Positions 18,979 to 25,785 of a DNA stretch of 49,424 nucleotides are shown piece after piece (the first letter of the stretch is position 1; each line of letters begins with the position of its first letter). The position numbers were made by a program, and so were the translations under genes. Source of the DNA: Chitinivibrionales bacterium (GTDB lineage Bacteria > Fibrobacterota > Chitinivibrionia > Chitinivibrionales > WJKA01). The notes below the pieces were generated by a model. It saw nothing but the letters and a program-made list of their open reading frames with translations, made no database searches and was not told the origin of the DNA. The stretch spans positions 1 through 49,424 of the forward strand of contig WJLW01000012.1 in assembly GCA_014728295.1 (NCBI GenBank). Direction: 5' to 3'.

Positions 18979-19177
18979 AAACGGCTCTTGGAGGCAGAAA
19001 AACCAAATTAAGGAAACCGTTAAAAAAAGTAGCAATGTGCCCCTGATACCGCAAGTTTGTTGACAAATGCTCCCATCCTCTTTACTGTTACTTTGGTTTG
19101 GAGGAGGACAATTTTTTGCCCAGCGACCCGGGCGTAAATGTTTGCGCGCTTATCTCTTCCATTAAGCAAATTTTTGC

Positions 19178-19576
19178 TTACTTCTCTTCAATCAAACTCC
19201 AGGTGCCCGGAAAAAACTGCATCCGCGAACAGAATTGATCGTCTACCAATTCTATCACCATTTCATTCTTGCTTTTCCTGCTATATTTGTAAAGGCCGGG
19301 GAGCTTGGTACCGCAATATAAGTCAACGAATCTGACATTATCGTGATCGAGGGTATATTCACCAGTGAACGTTAGATTGCTACTTTTAAAAATGAGCTTA
19401 TAGGTATTGTCTTCACTGACCTCAACATTGACAATTTTGCCTTTGTCGGTCTCGATTCGCCAATCACCGGCAATACCTGACTCCTGGCTACCGGAATTGC
19501 TGTTAGAGCATGAAAAAAGAGAGATTGATACTATTGTCAATAAAGCAATATACGGAGAAAAACTGAATAGCCTCAT
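19178..19576 (-). CDS. small lipoprotein, lipocalin-like
   Basis: The longest frame runs to 19828 but overlaps the upstream gene by 220 bases. The ATG at 19574-19576 starts MRLFSFSPYIALLTIVSISLF followed by a lipobox ending in Cys23 (SLFSC), so the 132-residue version is preferred. The mature part (IAGDWRIETDKG, GEYTLDHDNVRFVDL, FFPGTW) looks like a small lipocalin-like or META-like beta-barrel; this is a structural guess only. It lies 31 bases downstream of the Kre9-like gene and is probably co-transcribed with it. It is likely anchored in the inner or outer membrane, facing the periplasm or surface. Confidence 0.65.
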   Translation of the reverse strand: MRLFSFSPYIALLTIVSISLFSCSNSNSGSQESGIAGDWRIETDKGKIVNVEVSEDNTYKLIFKSSNLTFTGEYTLDHDNVRFVDLYCGTKLPGLYKYSRKSKNEMVIELVDDQFCSRMQFFPGTWSLIEEK

Positions 19577-19607
19577 AGATAATCCTGTTTTGAAATGAAA
19601 TAGGTGC

Positions 19608-20237
19608 TTATTTTTTGTGAGTATTCTTCGATTTACGCGATATATGCCAGATAATTGCCGGCATAAAAGCCAGTCCCAAGCCGCTACCGCATCTACTCTT
19701 ACCTTCAGGTTCATTTTTGGAAGGTTCTTGTGTATTGGGATCTGATGAGTTGCGAACTGGATTATTAATTGCCATCCCCGAGCAGCTTGCTGCTTCTTTG
19801 ACTTTGACATAGTCCGGAACATAGCCACTTAAATCATCACGCACATAATCAACAACGCGAATGAGGGCCTGATCACTAACAGTAGACACTTTTTTGACCT
19901 GGCCAAAACCAACATTAAATACCAGCGTGTCGGGCATTATGAAATCAACGGTGCCTGCATCAGGATCAGTATGCGGGAACGTACATTCATTGGTAACCGC
20001 ATGACACATTGATATCCACTTATCCCCGTCATCCACTGAAACCTGCACCTTAACTCCATTTGAAACTTCAATGTATGCATCATCAACTTCATAGGTGACC
20101 GCCACCGTATCACCGATACAGAACGTCTCTCCGCCTTGGGGGGAGTTGACGGTAACTGTTTGGGCACTTACCCCGGCAAGTATGCAGATTGTACACAGCG
20201 CAGAAAGGTTTTTTGCTGAAATGATACTACTTTCCAT
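19608..20237 (-). CDS. exported single-domain Kre9-like protein with Cys-Gly C-terminal anchor (paralogue 1)
   Basis: A 209-residue protein starting at an ATG preceded by AAAGGAGAATCG, a strong ribosome site. A signal peptide (to about residue 25, ILAGVSAQ) is followed by one Kre9/Knh1-like domain (VTVNSPQGGETFCIGDTVAVTY to about residue 140). A Ser/Pro/Glu linker comes next, then a tripartite tail: Cys-Gly-Ser-Gly, a hydrophobic stretch (LGLAFMPAIIW) and a basic end rich in Lys and Arg. The tail is closely matched by the product of 20434-21024 and resembles MYXO-CTERM or SYNERG-CTERM sorting signals, though the consensus here differs. It is probably processed and anchored at the cell surface. 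The lipoprotein gene follows in the same direction. Confidence 0.7.
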   Translation of the reverse strand: MESSIISAKNLSALCTICILAGVSAQTVTVNSPQGGETFCIGDTVAVTYEVDDAYIEVSNGVKVQVSVDDGDKWISMCHAVTNECTFPHTDPDAGTVDFIMPDTLVFNVGFGQVKKVSTVSDQALIRVVDYVRDDLSGYVPDYVKVKEAASCSGMAINNPVRNSSDPNTQEPSKNEPEGKSRCGSGLGLAFMPAIIWHISRKSKNTHKK

Positions 20238-20295
20238 CGATTCTCCTTTTACATGATGTATTCAATTGCATTTTGCGAAAAAAATAGATTGTGAT

Positions 20296-20323
20296 TGTTA
20301 GGAATTTGTTAGGAAAAGGTTTT
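20296..20323 (-). promoter_or_regulatory. 11-bp-phased array upstream of the 20237 gene
   Basis: Plus-strand TGTTAG (20296), TGTTAG (20307) and the weaker GGTTTT (20318) are 11 bases apart. Toward the gene two perfect copies read CCTAACAAATTCCTAACA. ATCACAATCTATTTTTTT follows, giving a weak -10 (TCTATT) at seven bases. Confidence 0.65.
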
Positions 20324-20433
20324 GATGCGGCTAGCAAATGACCAAATTAATAAAACAGCAATTCACACAATCGTCATTGCCGGTGTGGCGTTAGCCGCGC
20401 CCGATTTTCTACTCAGGCTGCAGGCTTGCGGAG

Positions 20434-21024
20434 TCAGTATCCAATCTGCGGTTGCTTGCGCTTTCTTCTCACTGCCCTCCAAATAACAATCGGCAGGAGT
20501 GCCTGAGTAGCTCCTTTGCCGCATGGTGAATCGTCGTCATCATTGCGGTTTGCCGGGCACTTATTTTGAATAGTGAAGGCGCTTTCAGATTCGGTGGTCA
20601 GGTCGGGATTAAGAAAGACTGAGGCTTTGAGTCTGGCAATATCTGTTACGGCAGGCATCCGTTTTGTTCCGGCGAAGCCGACAACCACGTCAATGCTTTC
20701 AGGAAGTGCGAAATCGACGGTGGTTGGCTGATTGGGACTGACCGGAATATCGCAAAGAGTCCCCTGACCTTGCGCAATGCATACCGGGTACCAGGTCTCA
20801 CCGCCGTCAACAGAAAGTGACAGGCGCACGCTTGCGGCAGCGGCGGCGTAGATAGAATCAACGGTAAATGCTATGTGCAAGGTATCGCCGACGCACGCCG
20901 TCTCGCCGGCTTGCGGAGAAGTGAAGGTCAGGGTCTGTGCGTTAAGCGGGAGCATGGCCCATATATTCAGGAATAAAACAAATCCGGTGTGCGGTGCAGA
21001 AAGCTGAGTTATCCGGTGCATCAT
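20434..21024 (-). CDS. exported single-domain Kre9-like protein with Cys-Gly C-terminal anchor (paralogue 2)
   Basis: The frame opens at a TTG at 21084, but adjacent ATGs at 21022-21024 and 21019-21021 give a proper signal peptide (MMHRITQLS then FVLFLNIWAMLPLNAQ), so 21024 is used. One Kre9/Knh1-like domain follows (FTSPQAGETACVGDTLHIAF), then an Asp-rich linker and the same C-terminal signal as its neighbour: Cys-Gly-Lys-Gly, a hydrophobic stretch ALLPIVIW, and RRKRK. Sequence divergence from paralogue 1 is high outside the tail and the core strands, so the duplication is old. It has its own phased array upstream (21105). It is likely exported and anchored by the shared tail; a binding role is only inferred. 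Confidence 0.7.
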   Translation of the reverse strand: MMHRITQLSAPHTGFVLFLNIWAMLPLNAQTLTFTSPQAGETACVGDTLHIAFTVDSIYAAAAASVRLSLSVDGGETWYPVCIAQGQGTLCDIPVSPNQPTTVDFALPESIDVVVGFAGTKRMPAVTDIARLKASVFLNPDLTTESESAFTIQNKCPANRNDDDDSPCGKGATQALLPIVIWRAVRRKRKQPQIGY

Positions 21025-21104
21025 GTAAAGGGACCAACTATTTGAAATGGCGGAAAATAGACACAAGTCCGTTGAAAAAGCCAAGCTGGAAAATAAAATA
21101 TAAT

Positions 21105-21121
21105 TGTTAGTATTGTATTAG
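21105..21121 (-). promoter_or_regulatory. two-box 11-bp array upstream of the 21024 gene
   Basis: Plus-strand TGTTAG (21105) and TATTAG (21116), 11 bases apart, read CTAATA-N5-CTAACA toward the gene. TTTTAT lies six bases after the second box and could be the -10. Only two boxes are convincing. Confidence 0.5.
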
Positions 21122-21176
21122 TTATTCTCAAAGATAGTGATACAAAATAGGGGCAATTAGGAATAGCCTGCAAATA

Positions 21177-21228
21177 TTAACACAATTTAAACATTTCTAA
21201 AACAAATAACTTATAATCGCCATTTATT
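21177..21228 (+). promoter_or_regulatory. 11-bp-phased array and -10 for the 21479 beta-helix gene
   Basis: TTAACA (21177), TAAACA (21188), AAAACA (21199) and CTTATA (21210) are 11 bases apart, followed by ATCGCCA and TTTATT (21223-21228). The same tail follows the arrays at 39080 and 41639 (TTCGCAA then TGTATT or TTTATT). The predicted start of transcription is near 21235. Confidence 0.6.
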
Positions 21229-21478
21229 TTATTTCTTCCAAAACTTCGAAGCAACGAGTGCCGCAAGTAATATGGGTCAAAAAGAAGAAAGATGAACTAC
21301 ACGTTGAGATGTACTTTTTCACCCGGTAATTTAGAAAGGAGGTTGTTCTGCAGAGAAGTACACTCACACTCATGTAGAAATAAGTGAAATGTGCGTTTCG
21401 TTGGCTACGCACGCTAATAAAAAGGCCGGCATAAACAGTATTACTAAAAAAATCCAATAATACGTAGGAGGAATTACA
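21229..21478 (+). promoter_or_regulatory. long structured 5' leader of the 21479 gene
   Basis: If transcription starts near 21235 the leader is about 245 bases. It holds a long-range stem TGTACTT (21310-21316) with AAGTACA (21356-21362) that encloses an AGGAGG at about 21337, and a hairpin GTGCGT (21391-21396) with ACGCAC (21407-21412). The real ribosome site is AGGAGGAATTACA before the ATG. It may act as an mRNA stability or translation-control element. No known riboswitch is recognised. Confidence 0.4.
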
Positions 21479-23137
21479 ATGATACGTAAACTTATTGCAT
21501 TGGCAATTGCAGGAATTATCTCTGCATCTTTCGCCACAGTTGATCCGTTGACATATGCACCAATATTCGACGCCGATATTAACACTGGTGACAGCATTGT
21601 TTGGGAACCTACCGATGCTGGTGGTGCACCGATTTACCGTGCACTTCAGGAACAGGTTTTTGTAGATTCCGGCGCCGCTCTTGTTATCAAGCCCGGATGC
21701 TATATTTTTGGAGTTAATGGTCCGTTGCAGCGTCGCGCGGGCGCACTGGTTGTTGCACGTGGCGGTCGTCTCTACGCAGAAGGTACCAAAGAAAATCCTA
21801 TCGTCTTCACCACAATTGGTGACGAGCCGAATGATCCGTTTGACATAGGTCCCGGCGCCAAAGGCCTCTGGGGTGGTGTAGTTATGATGGGTAAAGCTCC
21901 TATCTCCAATCCTAATGATTCCGGTACTTTTGCTGGTATGCACATTATGGAAGGTATCGACAAAAACGATCATCGCGCTTACTACGGTGGGACCAACCCC
22001 GCTGACTTCTCAGGTATTGTTAAATATGTTTCGATCCGTCACGGCGGTTCAGCTCTCGTTTCTGCCGAAGAAGTTAACGCTCTGACCATGGGCGGTATCG
22101 GTTCAGCTACTCAGATCGATTATGTTGAAGCATTTGCCAACAGTGATGACGCTTTCGAATGGTTCGGTGGGAACGTAAAGGCAACTCACCTTGTTGCAGC
22201 TTTCTGTCAAGACGATCATTTTGACTATGACGAAGGTTGGCAGGGCGGCGGTCAGTACTGGTTCAGCATCCATCAGGAATACGAAGGCGACCGTGCCGGT
22301 GAACACGATGGAAACCAGTCAGGTGACACTTATTACTCAATTCCTACCATTGCAAACGTAACCTACATCGGCTCAGGTATCAATGCTTCAAATACTAAAA
22401 ACCGTCCCGGTATTCTTTTCCGTGACAATGCCGGTGGTCATTACTACAATGCAATCGTTACCAACTTCCCGGGTTCACCCCTGTTGAATGATGTTGATGG
22501 TCTTCCGTGGTCAAATTCTGATCTTACAGTTAAGAACAGTATCTTCGGTGGCAACGGCGGTTCTATGAATACGACCGACGCTACTTATATCTTTGCTACC
22601 GAAACTACCAACAAATCTTCTGATCCTCAGATTCGCCAGGTTGCTTCAGTTATCGGTCAGAAGCAACTCGACCCCAGAGCAAAATCCGGTAGCCCTGTTT
22701 ATAGCGGTTACGCAACAAGCATCCCGACAACTCATCCTGATGCTTTTGATACACCTGCATACATGGGTGCTTTTGGTGAAAACGATCTCTGGATCGAAGA
22801 ATGGACAGCTCTCGACGAGATGGACATCCTCAGCGGGTTCCTCAGCCTCTCACCGCAGACTTCAAACATAACACAGGGTCAAGCTTTCGACCTTACCCTG
22901 ATCCTCACCAAGAGCGGAGTTTCTGTACCGAGCGGTTCGATTGTTGTTAATGGTTTCGACGCAACTTCACTGTTGCTCCCCTCTCTGATTATCGAGCCAA
23001 TCCCCAATGTTGGCCTTGGTTTCCGCTTTCCGCTGACCGGTGCCGGCCTTGGTGCAGGCAAAAAGAACATCGTTGCTACACTGAATCTTTCAGATGGCAC
23101 GACTGTTACCGATGAAGCTGTTATTGACGTTCAATAA
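21479..23137 (+). CDS. secreted beta-helix surface protein, probably abundant (paralogue 3)
   Basis: A 552-residue protein with a signal peptide (MIRKLIALAIAGIISASFA) and the same conserved core as the products at 6161 and 7850: GLWGGVVMMGKAP, a HRAYYGG site, VSIRHGG, GGIGSATQIDYVEAF, DDAFEWFGGNVK and HFDYDEGWQGGGQYW. Instead of a T9SS-like tail it ends in an Ig-like domain (residues about 455-552) with the pattern SLSPQTSNITQGQ. The codons look more uniform and translation-optimal than in the neighbours. Together with the strong AGGAGG site, long leader and clean terminator this suggests high expression, as for a major surface-layer-like protein (inference). The large antisense frame at 21224-21973 is a shadow. 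It faces the Wza-like gene downstream. Confidence 0.8.
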   Translation: MIRKLIALAIAGIISASFATVDPLTYAPIFDADINTGDSIVWEPTDAGGAPIYRALQEQVFVDSGAALVIKPGCYIFGVNGPLQRRAGALVVARGGRLYAEGTKENPIVFTTIGDEPNDPFDIGPGAKGLWGGVVMMGKAPISNPNDSGTFAGMHIMEGIDKNDHRAYYGGTNPADFSGIVKYVSIRHGGSALVSAEEVNALTMGGIGSATQIDYVEAFANSDDAFEWFGGNVKATHLVAAFCQDDHFDYDEGWQGGGQYWFSIHQEYEGDRAGEHDGNQSGDTYYSIPTIANVTYIGSGINASNTKNRPGILFRDNAGGHYYNAIVTNFPGSPLLNDVDGLPWSNSDLTVKNSIFGGNGGSMNTTDATYIFATETTNKSSDPQIRQVASVIGQKQLDPRAKSGSPVYSGYATSIPTTHPDAFDTPAYMGAFGENDLWIEEWTALDEMDILSGFLSLSPQTSNITQGQAFDLTLILTKSGVSVPSGSIVVNGFDATSLLLPSLIIEPIPNVGLGFRFPLTGAGLGAGKKNIVATLNLSDGTTVTDEAVIDVQ

Positions 23138-23167
23138 GCTTTTGCCTCGTTTTCTTACGATTATCAA

Positions 23168-23200
23168 AGATCCATTCTCTGCGGGGAATGGATCTTTTTA
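23168..23200 (+). terminator. intrinsic terminator of the 21479 gene
   Basis: AGATCCATTC (23168-23177) pairs perfectly with GAATGGATCT (23186-23195), with an eight-base loop and a TTTTATTT tail. It lies about 30 bases after the stop codon and is the clearest terminator in the window. Confidence 0.9.
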
Positions 23201-23256
23201 TTTGGGCATCATCACAGGCGAGTTGCAGGAATGCACAATGTGTATCCATGAGAATT

Positions 23257-23284
23257 CTCATAAATTTCTAACACAATACAAATA
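23257..23284 (+). promoter_or_regulatory. 11-bp-phased array upstream of the Wza-like gene
   Basis: CTCATA (23257), CTAACA (23268) and CAAATA (23279) are 11 bases apart on the coding strand. The -10 is unclear (GATGTA region near 23290). The centre box is perfect. Confidence 0.5.
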
Positions 23285-23332
23285 CTCCTGATGTAAATTT
23301 ATTCGTCGATTACAACATAGAGGGCAATTCGT

Positions 23333-24322
23333 ATGTCGGTTAAATATGCTAAAGCAGCACTCATTGCAAGTATTCTTCTCGGCGGGCTAGCTTCATGTTC
23401 TCACACGAGCAAATCGGCCTATCCCTCGCATAGCTCCATGCTCGATTGTTTCGAGAACAGGCGTTACCGGCTTTTCCCAGGCGATCAGGTCGAATTGATC
23501 TGCATGCAGAACCTGGGAGTTGTCGACTCGTATCATATCCAGATCGACGACCGCATCATTGTGCGTTTCCCGTCGTTGCCGGGCTATTCGCTCGAGCAAC
23601 CGGTCAAGCCGGACGGCTGCATTAATTTGCCCCGGCTGGCGAGGGTGAAGGTTGCCGGCATGACGCTGGAAGAAGCAGACAGCTTTATACGTAACCAATA
23701 TGAGGGACTTGACTGGCATCCAGAATTTTTCATTGCGCTGACCGACTACAGCAATACGAGCGATCAGGTGCGCAGGATTTTTACGGGTGCGGGCGATTCA
23801 TTCGGTCGTCGTACACAGGTCGGACCGGATGGCTTTATTTCGTTGCCCGTCGTTGGCCAGGTAGCGGTGGGGGGCAAAACGCTGGAAGAGGCTGCCGAAA
23901 GCGTGCGGGAAAAGTACTGGGAGTACTATCCGCAACTCTACTTTGACCTTAATCTGGCCCGCAATCAGGGTGACCGGGTGTTTATATATGGTTTTGTGCG
24001 CAGCCCCGGCGGCTACTCCATTGGCGCCACGCAATCGATATATGAAGCATTGGCATTGGCGGGAGGTCCCATCAATTCCTCAAATATGAGAAGCGTGTAC
24101 CTGATCAAGGTCAAGGATACGACGATTCAATGCTCCCGTGTCAATATTAAAAAAATGCGCAGGGATAATAAATCGGTAATTCTATGCCCGAACACGATTA
24201 TCTTTGTACCCCAACGCCCCATTCATACTGCTGCCGATTTTATGCGTCAATTGCAAGCCGTTATCTTTTTTAGAGGATTTGGCATGGGGTGGTCATGGGA
24301 TTTGAATGAGGCATTAAATTAA
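23333..24322 (+). CDS. polysaccharide export outer-membrane lipoprotein, Wza-like
   Basis: A 329-residue protein beginning after AGAGGGCAATTCGT. The signal peptide ends in a lipobox (GGLASC, Cys22). The segments LFPGDQVELICMQN and VKPDGCINLPRLARVKVAGMTLEEA are typical of Poly_export (PF02563) domains. A second copy (TQVGPDGFISLPVVGQVAVGGKTLEEA) and an SLBB-like domain (RVFIYGFVRSPGGYSIG then a LALAGGP strand) follow, the Wza/KpsD fold. It forms the outer-membrane export channel for exopolysaccharide, with the Wzz-like copolymerase at 41784 as inner-membrane partner. It is separated from the rest of the polysaccharide genes by the synthase operon, toward which it is convergent. Confidence 0.88.
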   Translation: MSVKYAKAALIASILLGGLASCSHTSKSAYPSHSSMLDCFENRRYRLFPGDQVELICMQNLGVVDSYHIQIDDRIIVRFPSLPGYSLEQPVKPDGCINLPRLARVKVAGMTLEEADSFIRNQYEGLDWHPEFFIALTDYSNTSDQVRRIFTGAGDSFGRRTQVGPDGFISLPVVGQVAVGGKTLEEAAESVREKYWEYYPQLYFDLNLARNQGDRVFIYGFVRSPGGYSIGATQSIYEALALAGGPINSSNMRSVYLIKVKDTTIQCSRVNIKKMRRDNKSVILCPNTIIFVPQRPIHTAADFMRQLQAVIFFRGFGMGWSWDLNEALN

Positions 24323-24339
24323 GCCGCTGAATTGCTCGT

Positions 24340-25458
24340 TCAGTCCTCTTCAAATTCGAATGCAGTATCCGAATCACTCAGCGAAATATACCAATTTTCT
24401 CTCTTGGCAAAGAAGCTGATATCGGGCACGTCGTCGCGGGTTTCATCGATTGAGACGTTGAGACAGCGTTCATCGGTTCTGGGGAAAAAACCAGATGCTT
24501 TTATCGTGCTGTAAGCGTGCGCGTGCTCGTACATCCAGCAGCGAATTTTATCGGCTTTTTTGCGCAGGAAATGCTGAATCGCTTCGCACAGCAATGCACG
24601 CGTAAATTTTTCCGGTGTGTCCCTGGGTACCAGCAAATCGTAGATATTTCCTATTCGTTGCGGTTTTTCCTGCAGTCCCAGAACGATTGCCCCAATAATA
24701 TTGCCCGTTGCTCTTGTCTGGATGATCTTGATGTCATACGTCATTTGCGGTGCACGGCAATAGCGCCAGTTAAGAAAATCGGCATCGCGTACCAGTGCAA
24801 GATCATATTCAGCCTTCATCCGGTCCCACAGCGAATCAAACCGCTTGTCGAAGGCGGTGACGGTTTCCATTGTATACCCTTTGGGAATACGGGCTGTGGA
24901 TGGATAATGCATTGACAGAAACAATTTTCCGAATGTATTCAATACCGGCAAGAGCAGGCTGGGTATTTTCATTCTTTTAAGATAGGGTAATGGATTGAGA
25001 ATTCTCGAATGGCGCGGAACTTTGTTGACGGCGACATTCAATAGGAATGATTTGTTGACCTCTATCGACTCTTTATTCGCAATGCCATAGGTAAAGAAAG
25101 CTTTATACCTTGCGAGGTCTATGGCATTGAGAGCAACCAGTTGCAGATAAATATCAAGTCGACGATACTGTTGATCGATTGCCAGATCGACCTGCTTGAT
25201 AGCGTTGACACATGTGCCTTTGTACACCCATTTTGCAGGTATGGAACCGAGCACGCCGACAACCTGGGCGCCTGCCAGAATTACGGTTGAAATAGGTTTG
25301 CCGGCGGGATTATCGAAATACTTCCACTCCAATACTTTTGCGTCAAATCGAGAATTGAAAATGCGATTGAGCAAGTCGGCAACTCCGGGTAAATGCTCTT
25401 TCGCGAGGGGTTTATACGATATTTCTTCTTGCACCGACGCTTCAGTTTTCACTTCCAC
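24340..25458 (-). CDS. GNAT-like N-acyltransferase of the synthase operon
   Basis: Frame open from TTG at 25476 with GTGs at 25458 and 25450. All overlap the ACP gene end (25442), so translation is probably coupled; I use the GTG at 25458. The approximately 370-residue protein has a tandem GNAT-like organisation: N-terminal half with VADLLNRIFNSRFD, WKYFDNPAGKPIS and VGVLGSIP, and C-terminal half with RDADFLNWRYCRAP and IIGAIVLGL. The RxxxFLxWRY pattern is typical of GNAT proteins in glycolipid and exopolysaccharide loci. It is the last gene of the five-gene synthase operon. An attractive inference is that it transfers the synthase-made acyl chain from ACP to an amine on a sugar or lipid acceptor. 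The substrate is not shown by the sequence. Confidence 0.7.
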   Translation of the reverse strand: MEVKTEASVQEEISYKPLAKEHLPGVADLLNRIFNSRFDAKVLEWKYFDNPAGKPISTVILAGAQVVGVLGSIPAKWVYKGTCVNAIKQVDLAIDQQYRRLDIYLQLVALNAIDLARYKAFFTYGIANKESIEVNKSFLLNVAVNKVPRHSRILNPLPYLKRMKIPSLLLPVLNTFGKLFLSMHYPSTARIPKGYTMETVTAFDKRFDSLWDRMKAEYDLALVRDADFLNWRYCRAPQMTYDIKIIQTRATGNIIGAIVLGLQEKPQRIGNIYDLLVPRDTPEKFTRALLCEAIQHFLRKKADKIRCWMYEHAHAYSTIKASGFFPRTDERCLNVSIDETRDDVPDISFFAKRENWYISLSDSDTAFEFEED

Positions 25459-25762
25459 CAGATGTGTGTTCCGCAATAAATTGTGTCAGCATGTCTATTG
25501 AAATGTCCAGATGTACCCCACCCTTGTCGTTGATGAGCAGATTCTGAAACGGCAGAAAGCGCTCGCTGTAATGCTGCTGAATTTTTGCGGCAAGCCGGGC
25601 AAAGTCCAGGGACCGTAAGCCGATATCTTTACCGAGCAGAATGCTGCCGTTTTTGCGGTTGTCGGCATCCCATTCGTTGCTTCCAATAATTTCTGAGATC
25701 AGTCCCTTGACTTTTGCAGTAATTGTGTGATAATTATGCGGTAGGTTGTTCTGCGTTCCCAT
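25442..25762 (-). CDS. acyl carrier protein, stand-alone
   Basis: A 106-residue protein with the four-helix carrier pattern. The segment DIGLRSLDFARLAAKI contains the Ser that carries 4'-phosphopantetheine (LRSLDF in place of the common DSLD). Helix 1 (HTITAKVKGLISEIIG) and the C-terminal DMLTQFIAEH helix fit ACP length. It lies 23 bases after the KS-AT protein gene and overlaps the acyltransferase gene. It is probably the off-loading or shuttle carrier of the synthase, separate from the two ACPs in the large protein. It is cytoplasmic. A plain fatty-acid AcpP is unlikely because of the divergent motif. Confidence 0.75.
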   Translation of the reverse strand: MGTQNNLPHNYHTITAKVKGLISEIIGSNEWDADNRKNGSILLGKDIGLRSLDFARLAAKIQQHYSERFLPFQNLLINDKGGVHLDISIDMLTQFIAEHTSGGSEN

Positions 25763-25785
25763 GAAAATAGATACTCCGTTTATAA

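Noticed and set aside
19118..19133. GCCC/GGGC hairpin near the end of the lipoprotein gene
   Set aside because: Short stem, and the adjacent homopolymer is A, not T, in the direction of the gene, so it is not an intrinsic terminator.
21224..21973. A 249-codon minus-strand frame overlapping the start of the beta-helix gene
   Set aside because: It is the antisense of a well-supported gene with signal peptide and conserved core. Its product is Cys- and Thr-rich with no recognisable domain or ribosome site, a codon-bias shadow.
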